A stretch of DNA of 64,000 nt, from the NCBI RefSeq assembly GCF_030766825.1, contig NZ_JASFDV010000019.1, positions 26,121 through 90,120 on the forward strand, in the 5' to 3' direction. A program made the translations under genes and the position numbers. A model generated the notes under the pieces. That model saw only the letters and a list, made by a program, of their open reading frames with translations, did not search any database and was not told the origin of the DNA. This stretch comes from Nocardiopsis sp. CC223A (lineage in GTDB: Bacteria; Actinomycetota; Actinomycetes; Streptosporangiales; Streptosporangiaceae). Shown one piece after another: positions 1 through 8,546 of this stretch. The number at the start of each line of letters is the position of its first letter. Position 1 is the stretch's first letter.

Positions 1-1
1 A

Positions 2-370
2 GGCGGTGGCCCCGGCGGCCAGCGCGCGCAGTGCGCGCTGGGAGTCGCCGGGGCCCACTCCGATGAGGATCGGGATGTCGGTGGCCCGCCGGGTCACCCG
101 CACCAGTGTCTCCAGGTCCACCTCGGGCGGGGTCGCGCTGGTCACGATCGTGTCCGGGCGCAGCAACCCCACCCGCAGCAGGGCCTCGGCCCCGTCGACG
201 CACACCGTGATGTCCACGTCGTGGCCGCTGAGCGAGAGCACCAGCTGGTGCGACTGCTCCGACTCCGGCTCCACCAGCAGGACCCGCAGCGGACCTTCGG
301 CGCGCTCCACCGCGTCGTCCGGGGCGCCCGCGGGGCGGGGGACGGACGTGGATGCGGGGAGCGCGGTCAT
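2..370 (-). CDS. Receiver-domain response-regulator-like protein, 3' part missing
   Basis: The frame starts with ATG at 370 and runs off the left edge, so only about 123 N-terminal residues are visible. After a 25-residue Pro/Ala-rich leader comes a receiver-like fold (RVLLVEPESEQS at about 29-40, ending in ALRALAAGAT). The position that normally carries the phosphoacceptor Asp (consensus RPDLILLDL) reads RPDTIVTSA, with Ser in place of Asp, so ordinary aspartyl phosphorylation looks impossible. An output domain, if any, is beyond the window. It lies downstream of pstB on the same strand with a 74-bp gap, so it may be co-transcribed with it. It is not clearly PhoP. Confidence 0.7.
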   Translation of the reverse strand, partial: MTALPASTSVPRPAGAPDDAVERAEGPLRVLLVEPESEQSHQLVLSLSGHDVDITVCVDGAEALLRVGLLRPDTIVTSATPPEVDLETLVRVTRRATDIPILIGVGPGDSQRALRALAAGATA

Positions 371-444
371 GGTCGTGGTTCCACTTCGTCGGGGAGGGCG
401 TGTCGAAGAGGTCTGCGGAGGGTCCCGGTCGGCTGCTCTGCCGA

Positions 445-1317
445 TCAGCCGAAGCGGCCGGAGATGTAGTCCTCGGTGCGCTGGTCGGCCGGCTTGCTGA
501 AGATCGTCGCGGTCTCGTCGAACTCCACCAGGCTGCCGTAGCGGTCGCCCTTGTCGTCGACGCCCGCGGTGAAGAACGCGGTGCGGTCGGAGACGCGCGC
601 GGCCTGCTGCATGTTGTGGGTGACGATGACGATGGTGTACTCGGCCGCCAGCTCGTACATCAGGTCCTCGATCTTGAGCGTGGCGATCGGGTCCAGCGCC
701 GAGCACGGCTCGTCCATGAGGATGACCTCGGGGTTCACCGCGACGGTCCGGGCGATGCACAGGCGCTGCTGCTGGCCGCCGGAGAGGGCGAAGGCGCTCT
801 CCTTGAGCTTGTCCTTGACCTCGTCCCACAGCGCGGCCTTGGTGAGGGTCTCCTCGACCAGGTCGTCCATGTTGCCGCGTACGCCGTTGATGCGCGGGCC
901 GTAGGCGACGTTGTCGTAGATCGACTTGGGGAACGGGTTGGGCTTCTGGAAGACCATCCCGATGCGGCGGCGGACCTCGATGGGGTCGACGTGCGAGGCG
1001 TACAGGTCCTCGCCGTGGTACTCGACCTTGCCCTCGATACGGGCGCCGGGGATGAGGTCGTTCATCCGGTTGAGCGTGCGCAGCACCGTGCTCTTACCGC
1101 AGCCGGAGGGGCCGATCATGGCGGTGATCTGACGCGGTCCGACCTTGAGGTCGACGTCGCGCACGGCCTTGTTGGAACCGTAGTAGATGGAGAGGCCGGA
1201 AACGTCGAAGACGGGGTCGCCCAGCCCGGGCACCTCGCGGTTGTACCGGACGGTGTCGGGGGCGACTCCGCGACCGGAGTCGGTGCCACGAGTGGACGCG
1301 GTGTTGCTGATGGACAT
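445..1317 (-). CDS. pstB: Phosphate ABC transporter ATP-binding protein PstB
   Basis: ATPase of the high-affinity Pst phosphate importer; it acts at the inner face of the membrane with PstC and PstA. The 290-residue protein has Walker [10 protein letters not shown] at about 69-77, a Q-loop ([10 protein letters not shown]), the ABC signature LSGGQ at 178-182 and Walker B VILMDEP at 198-204. It is about 30 residues longer at the N-terminus than the usual 255-260. The ATG at 1317 was chosen because frames further upstream cross the promoter and PHO box and look non-coding. pstS, pstC and pstA are not adjacent; thioredoxin lies upstream instead, so this is a lone pstB with its own PhoP-type operator. 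Confidence 0.95.
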   Translation of the reverse strand: MSISNTASTRGTDSGRGVAPDTVRYNREVPGLGDPVFDVSGLSIYYGSNKAVRDVDLKVGPRQITAMIGPSGCGKSTVLRTLNRMNDLIPGARIEGKVEYHGEDLYASHVDPIEVRRRIGMVFQKPNPFPKSIYDNVAYGPRINGVRGNMDDLVEETLTKAALWDEVKDKLKESAFALSGGQQQRLCIARTVAVNPEVILMDEPCSALDPIATLKIEDLMYELAAEYTIVIVTHNMQQAARVSDRTAFFTAGVDDKGDRYGSLVEFDETATIFSKPADQRTEDYISGRFG

Positions 1318-1398
1318 GGTGCCACTTCCGGGTCGGACGGTGCTTGCGGGCTCATGAGGGGTGAACCGCCGGAGCGCGGTCGAACCCATGCAAATATG

Positions 1399-1420
1399 TC
1401 CAGGTGAAGCGACGGTGAAC
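1399..1420 (-). promoter_or_regulatory. PHO box (PhoP operator) upstream of pstB
   Basis: Read on the minus strand this is two adjacent 11-nt direct repeats, GTTCACCGTCG and CTTCACCTGGA. The first matches the Streptomyces PhoP direct-repeat unit (GTTCACC core) exactly and the second differs at the first base of the core. A further GTTCACCCCTC unit lies at 1357-1367, inside the leader. The box sits about 82 bp before the pstB start. An AT-rich stretch with CATATT follows directly and may be the -10 region. It predicts induction of pstB on phosphate starvation. Confidence 0.75.
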
Positions 1421-1530
1421 GATCCCCGTGGCCTGGATGAACGTGGGCGGTGGACTCGGATGTGTGATGACGCGGACCGTTGCCCGCCGGTCACCGAACC
1501 GCTCGGGTCGGTTCCACGCCGTCCGGATTG

Positions 1531-1586
1531 CGCCCCGGCGGCCCGCCGGGGCGTGCGGCGGTGCCCCGGCCGCGCGGCCGGGGCAC
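1531..1586 (-). terminator. Paired GC-rich hairpins after trxA
   Basis: Two perfect inverted repeats lie just downstream of the trxA stop: 1531-1553 (11-bp arms around one base) and 1561-1586 (26-bp perfect palindrome). Neither is followed by a T-run, which is common for high-GC actinomycete terminators. They separate the thioredoxin transcript from the pstB promoter region. Confidence 0.5.
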
Positions 1587-1611
1587 CGGAGCTCTGTGCG
1601 GTGCCGCCCGT

Positions 1612-1986
1612 TCAGGCGCCCGCTTCGTCGGTCTGTTCGGCGATCTTCTGCCGGACCTCGTCCATGTCCAGTTCGCGGGCCTGGGTGATCAGGCTCTCCA
1701 GGGCCTCGGACGGCAGGGCGCCCGGCTCACTGTAGATGACGGTCTGGTCCCGCACGATCATCAGGGTCGGGATGGACTGGATCTTGAACTCGAAGGCGAG
1801 CTCGCGCTCCGCCTCGGTGTCCACCTTGGCGTGCACGATGTCGGTGTTCTTCACCGAGGACTGCTCGAAGACCGGGGCGAACTGCCGGCAGGGTCCGCAC
1901 CAGTCCGCCCAGAAGTCGATGAGGACGAAGTCGTTGTCCTTCAGCGTTTCCGCGAAGTTGTCCTTGGTGAGTTCGAGGGTGGCCAC
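1612..1986 (-). CDS. trxA: Thioredoxin
   Basis: Cytosolic thiol-disulfide reductase reduced by thioredoxin reductase. The 124-residue protein has the full active site WCGPC at 29-33, the preceding DFWADWCG strand, and the cis-Pro region SIPTLMIV. The GTG at 1986 was chosen because AGGAGA lies four bases upstream of it; an ATG five codons earlier (2001) has no ribosome-binding site. The C-terminus is slightly longer and more acidic than in E. coli TrxA. It is transcribed alone, with hairpins downstream and a possible SigR-type promoter upstream. Confidence 0.93.
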   Translation of the reverse strand: MATLELTKDNFAETLKDNDFVLIDFWADWCGPCRQFAPVFEQSSVKNTDIVHAKVDTEAERELAFEFKIQSIPTLMIVRDQTVIYSEPGALPSEALESLITQARELDMDEVRQKIAEQTDEAGA

Positions 1987-2057
1987 GGGTTCTCCTGCCA
2001 TCTGTCGGTGTCGGGCGGTCGGGCCGGGGCCCGGCCGCCTTCCTCTTCGGTGGACTA

Positions 2058-2084
2058 CAGCGATCGTGCCCACTCGTTTGTTCC
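2058..2084 (-). promoter_or_regulatory. Possible SigR-type promoter of trxA
   Basis: On the minus strand GGAAC (2084-2080) is followed after 18 nt by GCTG (2061-2058). This is close to but not identical with the SigR consensus GGAAT-N18-GTT. It would give a leader of about 65 nt before the trxA GTG. Thioredoxin genes are known SigR targets in streptomycetes and a SigR-like factor is encoded at 34165-34785. The match is partial. Confidence 0.25.
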
Positions 2085-2216
2085 ACATGCTCGCAGGACG
2101 CCCCCGGGGCCCGTGGCCGACCGGAAGATTCCTACATAACACGTGGTCAATACCTGTTTGGGTGGAAGGTGAAGATGGGGCTAACGTGGCGGGACGGGGG
2201 GCGAGAAGGGGGTTCG

Positions 2217-2579
2217 ATGGGCGCCGAAACGGCCGACGGGGACACGGGGAAGGGCGGCGACACCGTCGACTACCGTTTCACCCTGGCCAACGAGCGCACC
2301 TTCCTGGCCTGGGTGCGCACCGCGTTGGCCCTGCTCGCCGGGGCGGTGGCCGTTCTGCACCTGCTCCCCCTGGGCTGGGAGGAGGGGCCGCGCACGGTGG
2401 TCGGCCTGACCCTGGCGGCCCTGGCCGCCGTCATCACCCTCTACGCCCCGATGCGCTGGTACCGGGTCCAGCGCATCATGCGCGACGGCGGCACCCTGAA
2501 GATGAGCCTGCTGCCGCTGCTGACCACGTTCGCGGTAGGGCTGGTGTGCCTGGTGTTGCTGCTGGGGCATCTGCTGTGA
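2217..2579 (+). CDS. DUF202 (YidH-like) membrane protein
   Basis: A 120-residue protein with the DUF202 signature near residue 25 (TLANERTFLAWVRTALAL) followed by three predicted membrane segments, two separated by a basic loop (MRWYRVQRIMRDGG). The function of DUF202 proteins is not established; they are small inner-membrane proteins. The start ATG at 2217 has GAAGGGGG upstream. Its stop overlaps the start of a second DUF202 protein (GTGA, 2576-2579), giving a two-gene operon like yidH-yidG. Confidence 0.85.
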   Translation: MGAETADGDTGKGGDTVDYRFTLANERTFLAWVRTALALLAGAVAVLHLLPLGWEEGPRTVVGLTLAALAAVITLYAPMRWYRVQRIMRDGGTLKMSLLPLLTTFAVGLVCLVLLLGHLL

Positions 2580-2950
2580 AGAGCCCGGCCGACCGGGGGG
2601 ATCCGGGCCTCCAGCCCGAGCGCACCCTGCTCGCGTGGCAGCGCACCCTGGTCCTGCTGGTGGTGGTGGGCCTGCTGTTCCTGCGCGGCGAGCTGACGGA
2701 GGGGGCCACCTCGGTGCCCCAGGCACCGCCCGTGCTGCGGATGGCTCTGATGATCGCCTTCCTGTTCGTCGCCGCCTCCGTGGGCCTGCACCTGTGGCTG
2801 CGCTGGCGGCGCAGCCGCGAGGGGCTGAGAGATCCCGACGGCACCGGCGGACCGCTGCGCTCGGTGTCCGCGCCCTGGGCCATGTTCCTGCTCTGTGGGG
2901 CTGTTCTGGTGCTGGCCGTCGTCCAGATCGCGGCGGTGCTCCTGGGCTGA
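2576..2950 (+). CDS. DUF202 (YidG-like) membrane protein
   Basis: A 124-residue second member of the DUF202 pair. It begins with a short charged segment and the family motif PERTLLAWQRTLVLLVVVG at about residues 13-31, followed by two more membrane segments. The GTG at 2576 overlaps the stop of the preceding gene by four bases, implying translational coupling and probably a heteromeric membrane complex (inference). The role is unknown. Confidence 0.85.
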   Translation: MKSPADRGDPGLQPERTLLAWQRTLVLLVVVGLLFLRGELTEGATSVPQAPPVLRMALMIAFLFVAASVGLHLWLRWRRSREGLRDPDGTGGPLRSVSAPWAMFLLCGAVLVLAVVQIAAVLLG

Positions 2951-3472
2951 GGGCGTGTCCCCGGGCGGTCGGTGCGGTGTCCGCGCCTCGGGTCGTGTGC
3001 CCGCCCCGTGCCTGCTCTGCTCCTGTTTCTGCTCCTGCTCTGTGCGGTCGTGCCGGCGCCGTCCGCCGGGCGGATCGCGGCGGTGCGCCCCCGGCCGGTC
3101 GCGCCCTCCGCGATCGGGGCCGTCGGACCGGACGGGGTCCCGGCGGGAGGGGCCGCCGTCACGGCCCGTCCGCTCCGCTGTCGGCCACCGGCCCCGAAGA
3201 GCGGGGCCCGTACCTGCGGGCGGACGATCGTGCACGCGCGGTGCGGGCACGCGGAGGGGGGTTCGGGTGCCCGCGGCGGGGCGCGGGCGGTCACTGCTCC
3301 TGCCGGGTACCGCTGTCCGTCGTTTCTGCGGTCTCCCCGGGGCAGGGGGGAGATCGGTCCCCTCGACGGGGAGTCCTCCATGAGCGGGGATGGAGTGGGA
3401 TGCCCTCGGCGGGCGGGAGTCATGAGGCGTCGGCTCCGGCCCTGGGGCGGGTGAGGAGCGGTCGGGCCGGTG
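2951..3472. other. 522-bp gap between convergent genes, nothing recognised
   Basis: This lies between the end of the DUF202 pair (+) and the end of the sugar-nucleotide SDR gene (-). Open frames exist on both strands but have low-complexity Arg/Pro/Ala translations without recognisable domains or good ribosome-binding sites. I see no RNA gene or clear T-tailed terminator here. Confidence 0.5.
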
Positions 3473-4456
3473 CTAGACGGGCTGCGGGACGGTGTCCTGC
3501 GCCCGGCGGTGCTCCACGATCGAGTTGATGATGGCGTTGAGGTCGCGGGTCGGCTCGTACCCGACCAGGGTCTTGGCCAACGAGGTGTCGGGGTAGCGGC
3601 GCTGCATGTCCTCGTAGCCCTCGCCGTAGGCCTCGTCGTAGTCGATGTACACGATCTCGCTGTCCGACCCGGTCAGTTCCACCACGCGGTCGGCCAGTCC
3701 CTTGATGGACACCTCCTCGTGCCCGCCCAGGTTGACCGCCCGGTTGTAGGCCGCCGGAGTGTCCATCAGCGCCAACATGCCGGGCACCACGTCGAACACC
3801 GATCCGAAGCAGCGGCGCTGCGTCCCGGTGCCGTAGACGGTGATGGGCCGTCCGGAGAGCGCCTGGTCGACGAACCGGGGCACGACCATCCCGTAACGGC
3901 CGGTCTGGCGGGGGCCCACCACGTTGAAGAAGCGGGTGATCACGCAGGGGACACCGGATTCGGCGCCGTGCACGTAGGCCACCAGCTCGTCCAGACCCTT
4001 GGCGGCGGCGTAGGACCAGCGGCTCTTGGTCGGCGACCCGTAGATCCGGTCGTCGTCCTCCTTGAGCCCGTCGGCGTCGTTCTTGCCGTAGACCTCGCTG
4101 GTGGACGCGACCATGTAGGGCACCCGGTGGCGGACCGCGGCCTCCACCACGTTCTCCGTACCGTGCAGGTTGATCCGCAGCGACCGCAGCGGCTCGTCCA
4201 CGATGTTGTAGACGCCCACCGCCGCCGCCAGGTGGAACACCGTGTCGGCCTGCGAGACCAGGTCGTCGACCAGGTCCCGGTCCAAGATGTCCCCCTGCAC
4301 GAAGCGGAATCCGGGTGAGTTCTCCAGTTGGACCAGATTCTGCTCGGAGCCGGTCGACAGGTCGTCCAGGACGACCACCTCGTGCCCCTGTGCGACGAGG
4401 TGGTCGCACAGGTGGGAGCCGATGAAACCGGCTCCTCCGGTGACCATAGCCTTCAT
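3473..4456 (-). CDS. NAD-dependent sugar-nucleotide epimerase/dehydratase (extended SDR)
   Basis: A 327-residue extended short-chain dehydrogenase/reductase acting on NDP-sugars. The nucleotide-binding GxxGxxG is at 7-13 (TGGAGFIG), the catalytic Ser/Thr lies in VASTSEVYG at 117-124, and the YxxxK pair is Tyr149/Lys153. Overall the sequence resembles UDP-glucuronate decarboxylases, dTDP-glucose 4,6-dehydratases and UDP-glucose 4-epimerases, and the exact substrate cannot be fixed. GGAGGGG precedes the ATG at 4456. It follows a PIG-L deacetylase and a WbqC-like gene on the same strand, which points to synthesis of a surface glycan or glycosylated metabolite. Confidence 0.9.
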   Translation of the reverse strand: MKAMVTGGAGFIGSHLCDHLVAQGHEVVVLDDLSTGSEQNLVQLENSPGFRFVQGDILDRDLVDDLVSQADTVFHLAAAVGVYNIVDEPLRSLRINLHGTENVVEAAVRHRVPYMVASTSEVYGKNDADGLKEDDDRIYGSPTKSRWSYAAAKGLDELVAYVHGAESGVPCVITRFFNVVGPRQTGRYGMVVPRFVDQALSGRPITVYGTGTQRRCFGSVFDVVPGMLALMDTPAAYNRAVNLGGHEEVSIKGLADRVVELTGSDSEIVYIDYDEAYGEGYEDMQRRYPDTSLAKTLVGYEPTRDLNAIINSIVEHRRAQDTVPQPV

Positions 4457-4562
4457 GGTTTCCCCTCCATTTTCAGGCGTTGACTTGTTTCTTCACTGGG
4501 GAGGTGACGCGAAATGGGACGGGCGGGGGAGTCTCGGTGCCGGGGCCGGGCCCCGGTACCTC

Positions 4563-5276
4563 TCAGGCCAGACAGCGCAGGATGTGGAAGCCCTCGCCGA
4601 AGGCGACGCCGGCCTGCATGCCCCGGAGGACGGCCAGACTGCGCAGGGTCAACTCCGAGCGGGTGTGCGGGTGCCGGTGGCTCTGCGACCCGTACAGCTC
4701 CATGCCGAGGAGTTTGTCCCCCACCTCCTTCTCGGACAGTTCCACGATGAGGTTGGGCGAGGGCGCCTGCTCCAGCCGCCACTGGTCGGCGGCCTCCTCG
4801 TAGGCGAGCACCAGGCGGGGGTGGTGGCGCAGCTCCCTGTCGGACGGGCGCAGGGCGGTGTGCACCGCCTCGGCCGTGACCTGGTGGTCCTGGTTGTAGC
4901 TGGTCCGGTGGGGGGCGATGACCACGGTCGGGCGCAGCCGCGAGACGGACAGCGGGCTGCTGCTCTCGATGATCTGGGTGAGGTTCACGCGGGGAACGGC
5001 GTCCAGTCTCAGGTGGTACTCGTCGCCGGGCAGCGCCATGTGCCAGTCGTCCCAGCCGAAGTGGTCGGCGACCTTCTTGATCTCGGCGTAGCGCTCCTCC
5101 GCGGTGGAGAAACCCTTCGGCGACTGGTCTGCGGTGTCCCCGACGGTCATGAACTGCACGAAGACCTCGGCGCCCCCGGCCTTGGCCTTGCTCATGAGGC
5201 CGCCGCAGCCGAGCGTCTCGTCGTCCGGGTGTGGTGCGAAGACCAGGATGCGTTCCTGGGACCAGTCCGTCGTCAT
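4563..5276 (-). CDS. PIG-L family N-acetyl sugar deacetylase
   Basis: Zinc-dependent deacetylase of the PIG-L/LmbE fold (relatives include MshB, Mca and GlcNAc-PI deacetylase). In the 237-residue protein the metal motif HPDDE is at 16-20, the second block (PHRTSYNQDH) ends with Asp130-His131, and TLGCGG follows the first motif as usual. The ATG at 5276 is used because AAAGGACGGG lies just upstream and the longer frame adds only low-complexity residues. It sits between the WbqC-like and sugar-nucleotide genes, so its substrate is probably an acetylated amino sugar of the same pathway (inference). Confidence 0.9.
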   Translation of the reverse strand: MTTDWSQERILVFAPHPDDETLGCGGLMSKAKAGGAEVFVQFMTVGDTADQSPKGFSTAEERYAEIKKVADHFGWDDWHMALPGDEYHLRLDAVPRVNLTQIIESSSPLSVSRLRPTVVIAPHRTSYNQDHQVTAEAVHTALRPSDRELRHHPRLVLAYEEAADQWRLEQAPSPNLIVELSEKEVGDKLLGMELYGSQSHRHPHTRSELTLRSLAVLRGMQAGVAFGEGFHILRCLA

Positions 5277-5396
5277 GCTGGTTTCCCGTCCTTTACCGAG
5301 TGTTGGGGGCGCACGCCCGCGAGCGGTGCGGCTGCGGGGCGCCCCGGGTGACACGGCGGCCGCGGTGCCGCCACGGGGAGATCGGCTCGTGTGAGA

Positions 5397-6212
5397 TCAG
5401 CTCTGCGTTCTCGCTCGACGGAGGATCTCCAGGGCGTCCGGACCCGCGTTGAGCAGCAGGTCGATCGCCGACAGTCGGGGAGCGAAGTCCTCGGTCTCCC
5501 GCTGGTACTGGCGGTAGACCGGGTGCCGAAATCCCTGCCACTCGACGTCGATCCCGTAACGGAGCAGGATCTGCGGGTCGAGGTAGTCCCGGGCCCCGTC
5601 ACCGGAGAGCAGGACGGACGCTCCGGCCTTGGTACAGATCTGGGCCAGCAGTTCGGTCTTGCGGCCGGGGAAGTCACCGATCTCGCTCGCGCGCAGGATC
5701 GGCGTGTCGATGCCGAATCCGCGCATCACCATCCGCGTCGTGGCGATGGCCAGGGCCGCGAGGTTGTCCCACTCGGTCTCGTACAGGTGGGCGATTTCTT
5801 CCTTGTAATCGTTCCAGTAGGGAGTCTTCGGATAGCAGTGCTCGGCCAGTGCCTTGAGGTGTTTCGCCCTCCATTTCTGGTTGTTGTCGATCTCTTTGTC
5901 CAGAATTAGGTCGTCTCGACTGCCCTGTGTCACCGGAACTGTCAATAGCACCGGGCGGCCACGTCCGGCCACATAGTTCCGGTTCTGCCATCCCCGGCGT
6001 TCGAACTGGACCGTGTCGAGGACGACGAAGCGGTCGCAGCGGTCGAGCTTGTCGACCATGCCCAGCCACGGCAGGTAGTGCGGCTGGTGGATCGCCACCC
6101 GGACTCGTCGGTCCGGCGAGGAGCCCGGGCCGGTCGGCGCGTCGACGTCGGGCTCTCGACCCGAGGCGGCGGGGGCAGGCCCGGGTGATGGGGAAGCGGA
6201 CTCACCGATCAC
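5397..6212 (-). CDS. WbqC-like family protein
   Basis: WbqC-like proteins occur in polysaccharide and antigen clusters; their reaction is not well established. After a Pro/Ala-rich leader of about 38 residues the family start motif VAIHQPHYLPWLGM is clear, followed by conserved blocks around FERRGWQNRN and LSGDGARDYLD. Three in-frame GTG codons cluster at the start; GTG at 6212 lies nine bases after AGGAGA and is preferred over GTG at 6221, which abuts it. It is the first gene of a three-gene minus-strand cluster with the PIG-L and SDR genes and diverges from the GT2 gene. Confidence 0.8.
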   Translation of the reverse strand: MIGESASPSPGPAPAASGREPDVDAPTGPGSSPDRRVRVAIHQPHYLPWLGMVDKLDRCDRFVVLDTVQFERRGWQNRNYVAGRGRPVLLTVPVTQGSRDDLILDKEIDNNQKWRAKHLKALAEHCYPKTPYWNDYKEEIAHLYETEWDNLAALAIATTRMVMRGFGIDTPILRASEIGDFPGRKTELLAQICTKAGASVLLSGDGARDYLDPQILLRYGIDVEWQGFRHPVYRQYQRETEDFAPRLSAIDLLLNAGPDALEILRRARTQS

Positions 6213-6492
6213 GCCGTGCACTCTCCTCGTCTCCGTCCGTCTCGGAACGCGCGGAACCCTGCGTATCAGGGCCGTCCGGGGATAAACCGACGGCGCGTGC
6301 GCCCCCGGTCCCCGATCTCAAATATCTTCTAATGGGTACCACTTCACGCAAGCCCGTGTATACGATTTCCGTGGCCTACATAGGACGCGAACTCGGGTGA
6401 ACCCCTCCAGGTGGCAGGGCGTCAACCTAACGCCGACTTAGCGGGTTAATGTCGGTCCGAAACCGCTGACTTTCGGGAGGGGTCCCAAGGCT
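6213..6492. promoter_or_regulatory. Divergent promoter region of the glycan genes
   Basis: A 280-bp spacer between the WbqC-like gene (-) and the glycosyltransferase (+). Its middle (about 6315-6380) is clearly AT-richer than the surroundings, as expected for promoters. I could not assign a convincing -35/-10 pair to either direction. Confidence 0.4.
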
Positions 6493-7989
6493 GTGCGTAT
6501 CGTTCGCTTCGTCGGCGGCCTGCTGATCGGGCTCATCGCCCTGGCAATCGCCGTCACACTCTTCGTACTCTGGTTCGACTTCGCGACCGACATGGCCGCG
6601 GCGGCAGGGCTCGGCCCCGTCGGGTACGTGTTCCTCTGGCTCGCCTTCGGCGCCAATCTTCTGCTCTGGACCGTCGTCGGGCTGCTGCGCCTGGGCGACG
6701 ACTCCGTCCGTACCGTGCTGCGGCGCGACGTCACGGCCGGCGAACGTCGCGCCGTCCGCTCTCGCGAGCGCGTCCTCGTCGGAGCCGGCGGCCCCGCCGA
6801 CGGTGCCGAGGGCGCCGAGGCCGAGGGCGCTCCGGCGACCCGGGAGGGGGAGGACCCCCGGGACGCCACCCTCGCCGTGATCATCCCCGCCCACAACGAG
6901 GAACCGGTCATCCACGGGGCCATCGGCTCGGCGCTGAGCCTGTTCCCCCGGTGGGACATCTACGTCGTGTCGGACTCCTCCAAGGACTCCACCGCCGAGA
7001 TCGCCGCCAAGACCGGTGTCAACGTCCTGGAGCTGCTCACCAACCGCGGCAAGGCCGGGGCCATCGAGGCCGTCATCGAGGAGTTCGCGCTCACCGAGAA
7101 CTACGACGGCGTGCTCATCCTCGACGCCGACACCGAACTCGACGAGGGGTACGTCGACGGGGTCCGGCGCCAGCTGCGCGACCCCAAGGTCGCCGCCGTC
7201 GCCGGGTTCGTGGTGTCGGAGTGGAAGCCGCACGAGCGGACCTTCGTCGGGCGGATGATCTCCGCCTACCGGGACCGCCTCTACTTCATGCTCCAGTACT
7301 TCATGCGGTTCGGGCAGACCTGGCGGGGGACCAACGCGTCGTTCATCGTCCCCGGATTCGCCAGCGTGTACCGCAGCGAGGCGCTGCGGGAGATCGAGGT
7401 CAACCCCAAGGGCCTGGTCATCGAGGACTTCAACATGACGTTCGAGGTGCAGCACAAGCGCCTGGGGCGGATCTCGATGCGGCCGGACACCAAGGCCTAC
7501 AGCCAGGACCCGTTCACGTTCTCCGACTACCGCAAGCAGGTGGGCCGGTGGACGCTGGGGTTCTGGCAGACGGTGCGCCGGCACGGGATCTGGCCCAGCA
7601 TGTTCTGGGTGTTCCTCGGGCTGTACATCTTCGAGGTCGTGGTGGTCTCGCTCGTCCTGCTGCTGACCACGATCATCGCCGGGTTCGTCCTGGTCGGCAC
7701 GATCGCCGGGGAGGCGTTCGTGGCGGTGCCCTTCGTGGGGACGTCGTTCACCGCGGTCACGGCGTTCCTGCCGCTGACGGCGCTGGCCATGGGCCTGCTC
7801 ATCCCCGACTACATGCTCACCTGCGTCATGACCGCGATCCGGCGGCGGCCGTCGTACCTCGTGTACGGGCTGTTCTTCTTCCCGATCCGGGTGGTGGACG
7901 CCTTCATCACGCTCAAGATGATCCCGCGGGCCTGGACCGCCCGGTCGGACGGCCGGTGGGCCAGCCCCGACCGCGTCGCCAAGAAGTGA
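6493..7989 (+). CDS. Processive family 2 glycosyltransferase, membrane-bound
   Basis: A 498-residue membrane glycosyltransferase of the cellulose/hyaluronan/poly-GlcNAc synthase type. Two N-terminal membrane segments (about 5-27 and 42-66) precede a variable acidic linker, then the GT-A domain: nucleotide-binding LAVIIPAHNEE at 127-137, DxD motif DADTELD at 211-217, acceptor-side IED at 310-312 and the processivity motif QVGRW at 349-353. About four more membrane segments follow. These motifs suggest that it polymerises and exports a polysaccharide. The start is GTG at 6493. It is divergent from the PIG-L/WbqC/SDR cluster, so a partly deacetylated exopolysaccharide is a reasonable guess. Confidence 0.88.
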   Translation: MRIVRFVGGLLIGLIALAIAVTLFVLWFDFATDMAAAAGLGPVGYVFLWLAFGANLLLWTVVGLLRLGDDSVRTVLRRDVTAGERRAVRSRERVLVGAGGPADGAEGAEAEGAPATREGEDPRDATLAVIIPAHNEEPVIHGAIGSALSLFPRWDIYVVSDSSKDSTAEIAAKTGVNVLELLTNRGKAGAIEAVIEEFALTENYDGVLILDADTELDEGYVDGVRRQLRDPKVAAVAGFVVSEWKPHERTFVGRMISAYRDRLYFMLQYFMRFGQTWRGTNASFIVPGFASVYRSEALREIEVNPKGLVIEDFNMTFEVQHKRLGRISMRPDTKAYSQDPFTFSDYRKQVGRWTLGFWQTVRRHGIWPSMFWVFLGLYIFEVVVVSLVLLLTTIIAGFVLVGTIAGEAFVAVPFVGTSFTAVTAFLPLTALAMGLLIPDYMLTCVMTAIRRRPSYLVYGLFFFPIRVVDAFITLKMIPRAWTARSDGRWASPDRVAKK

Positions 7990-8135
7990 CCCCGCGCGGC
8001 GGGGTGGGCGCCGCGCGGTGTGGGGGACGGCACGCGCCACCCCGGGGGCGGCCGGTTTCGGACAGCGTTTAGCCTCGGAAAAGGGCCCCGGACCTTCGCG
8101 GGGTGCGAGATCGTCCGAGTGGGTGTGGAGCAACG

Positions 8136-8546
8136 GTGGACAAGAGCCGTGTGTCGTTGGGGTTGTACCGGGTGCTGGCCTATGTGACCGGTGTCTTCCT
8201 GCTGGGCCTGACCTTCGTGGCCATGCCCGCCAAGTACCTCATCGGGGAGACCGCCCGGTTCTCCCTGATGCCGGCGCCGTTCGGCCTGGAACAGTGGTTC
8301 GGGCCCGAGTCGCCGCTGATGCTGTTCATCGCCATGCCGCACGGCTACATCTACATGGTGTACGTGCTCGTGGTGCTGTGGGTCGCCCTCGACCGCCGCT
8401 GGAGCGCGCCCAAGACGCTCGGTGTGGTGCTGGCCGGCACCATCCCGGTCCTCGGCTTCGTGGTCGAGCACCGGGTCGTGCGGGCGGAGAAGGCGAAGGA
8501 GGCCGGGGACGCCGCTCCGGCTCAGGAGCCTGCGGCCGCGGGTTGA
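8136..8546 (+). CDS. DUF3817 integral membrane protein
   Basis: A 136-residue protein with three predicted membrane segments and the DUF3817 features: an early LYRVLAYVTGVFLLGL helix, a central MPHGYIYMVYVLVVLW and a final helix ending in VVEHRVV. Function is unknown. The start is GTG at 8136 with GGAG upstream. Its last codons (QEPAAAG) lie inside the first copy of a 155-bp tandem repeat derived from the converging SURF1 gene end, so its C-terminus may have been changed by that repeat. Confidence 0.85.
   Translation: MDKSRVSLGLYRVLAYVTGVFLLGLTFVAMPAKYLIGETARFSLMPAPFGLEQWFGPESPLMLFIAMPHGYIYMVYVLVVLWVALDRRWSAPKTLGVVLAGTIPVLGFVVEHRVVRAEKAKEAGDAAPAQEPAAAG

Noticed and set aside
6..500. Plus-strand frame at the left edge
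   Set aside because: Ser/Arg-rich translation without motifs; the opposite strand encodes a receiver domain and the end of PstB.
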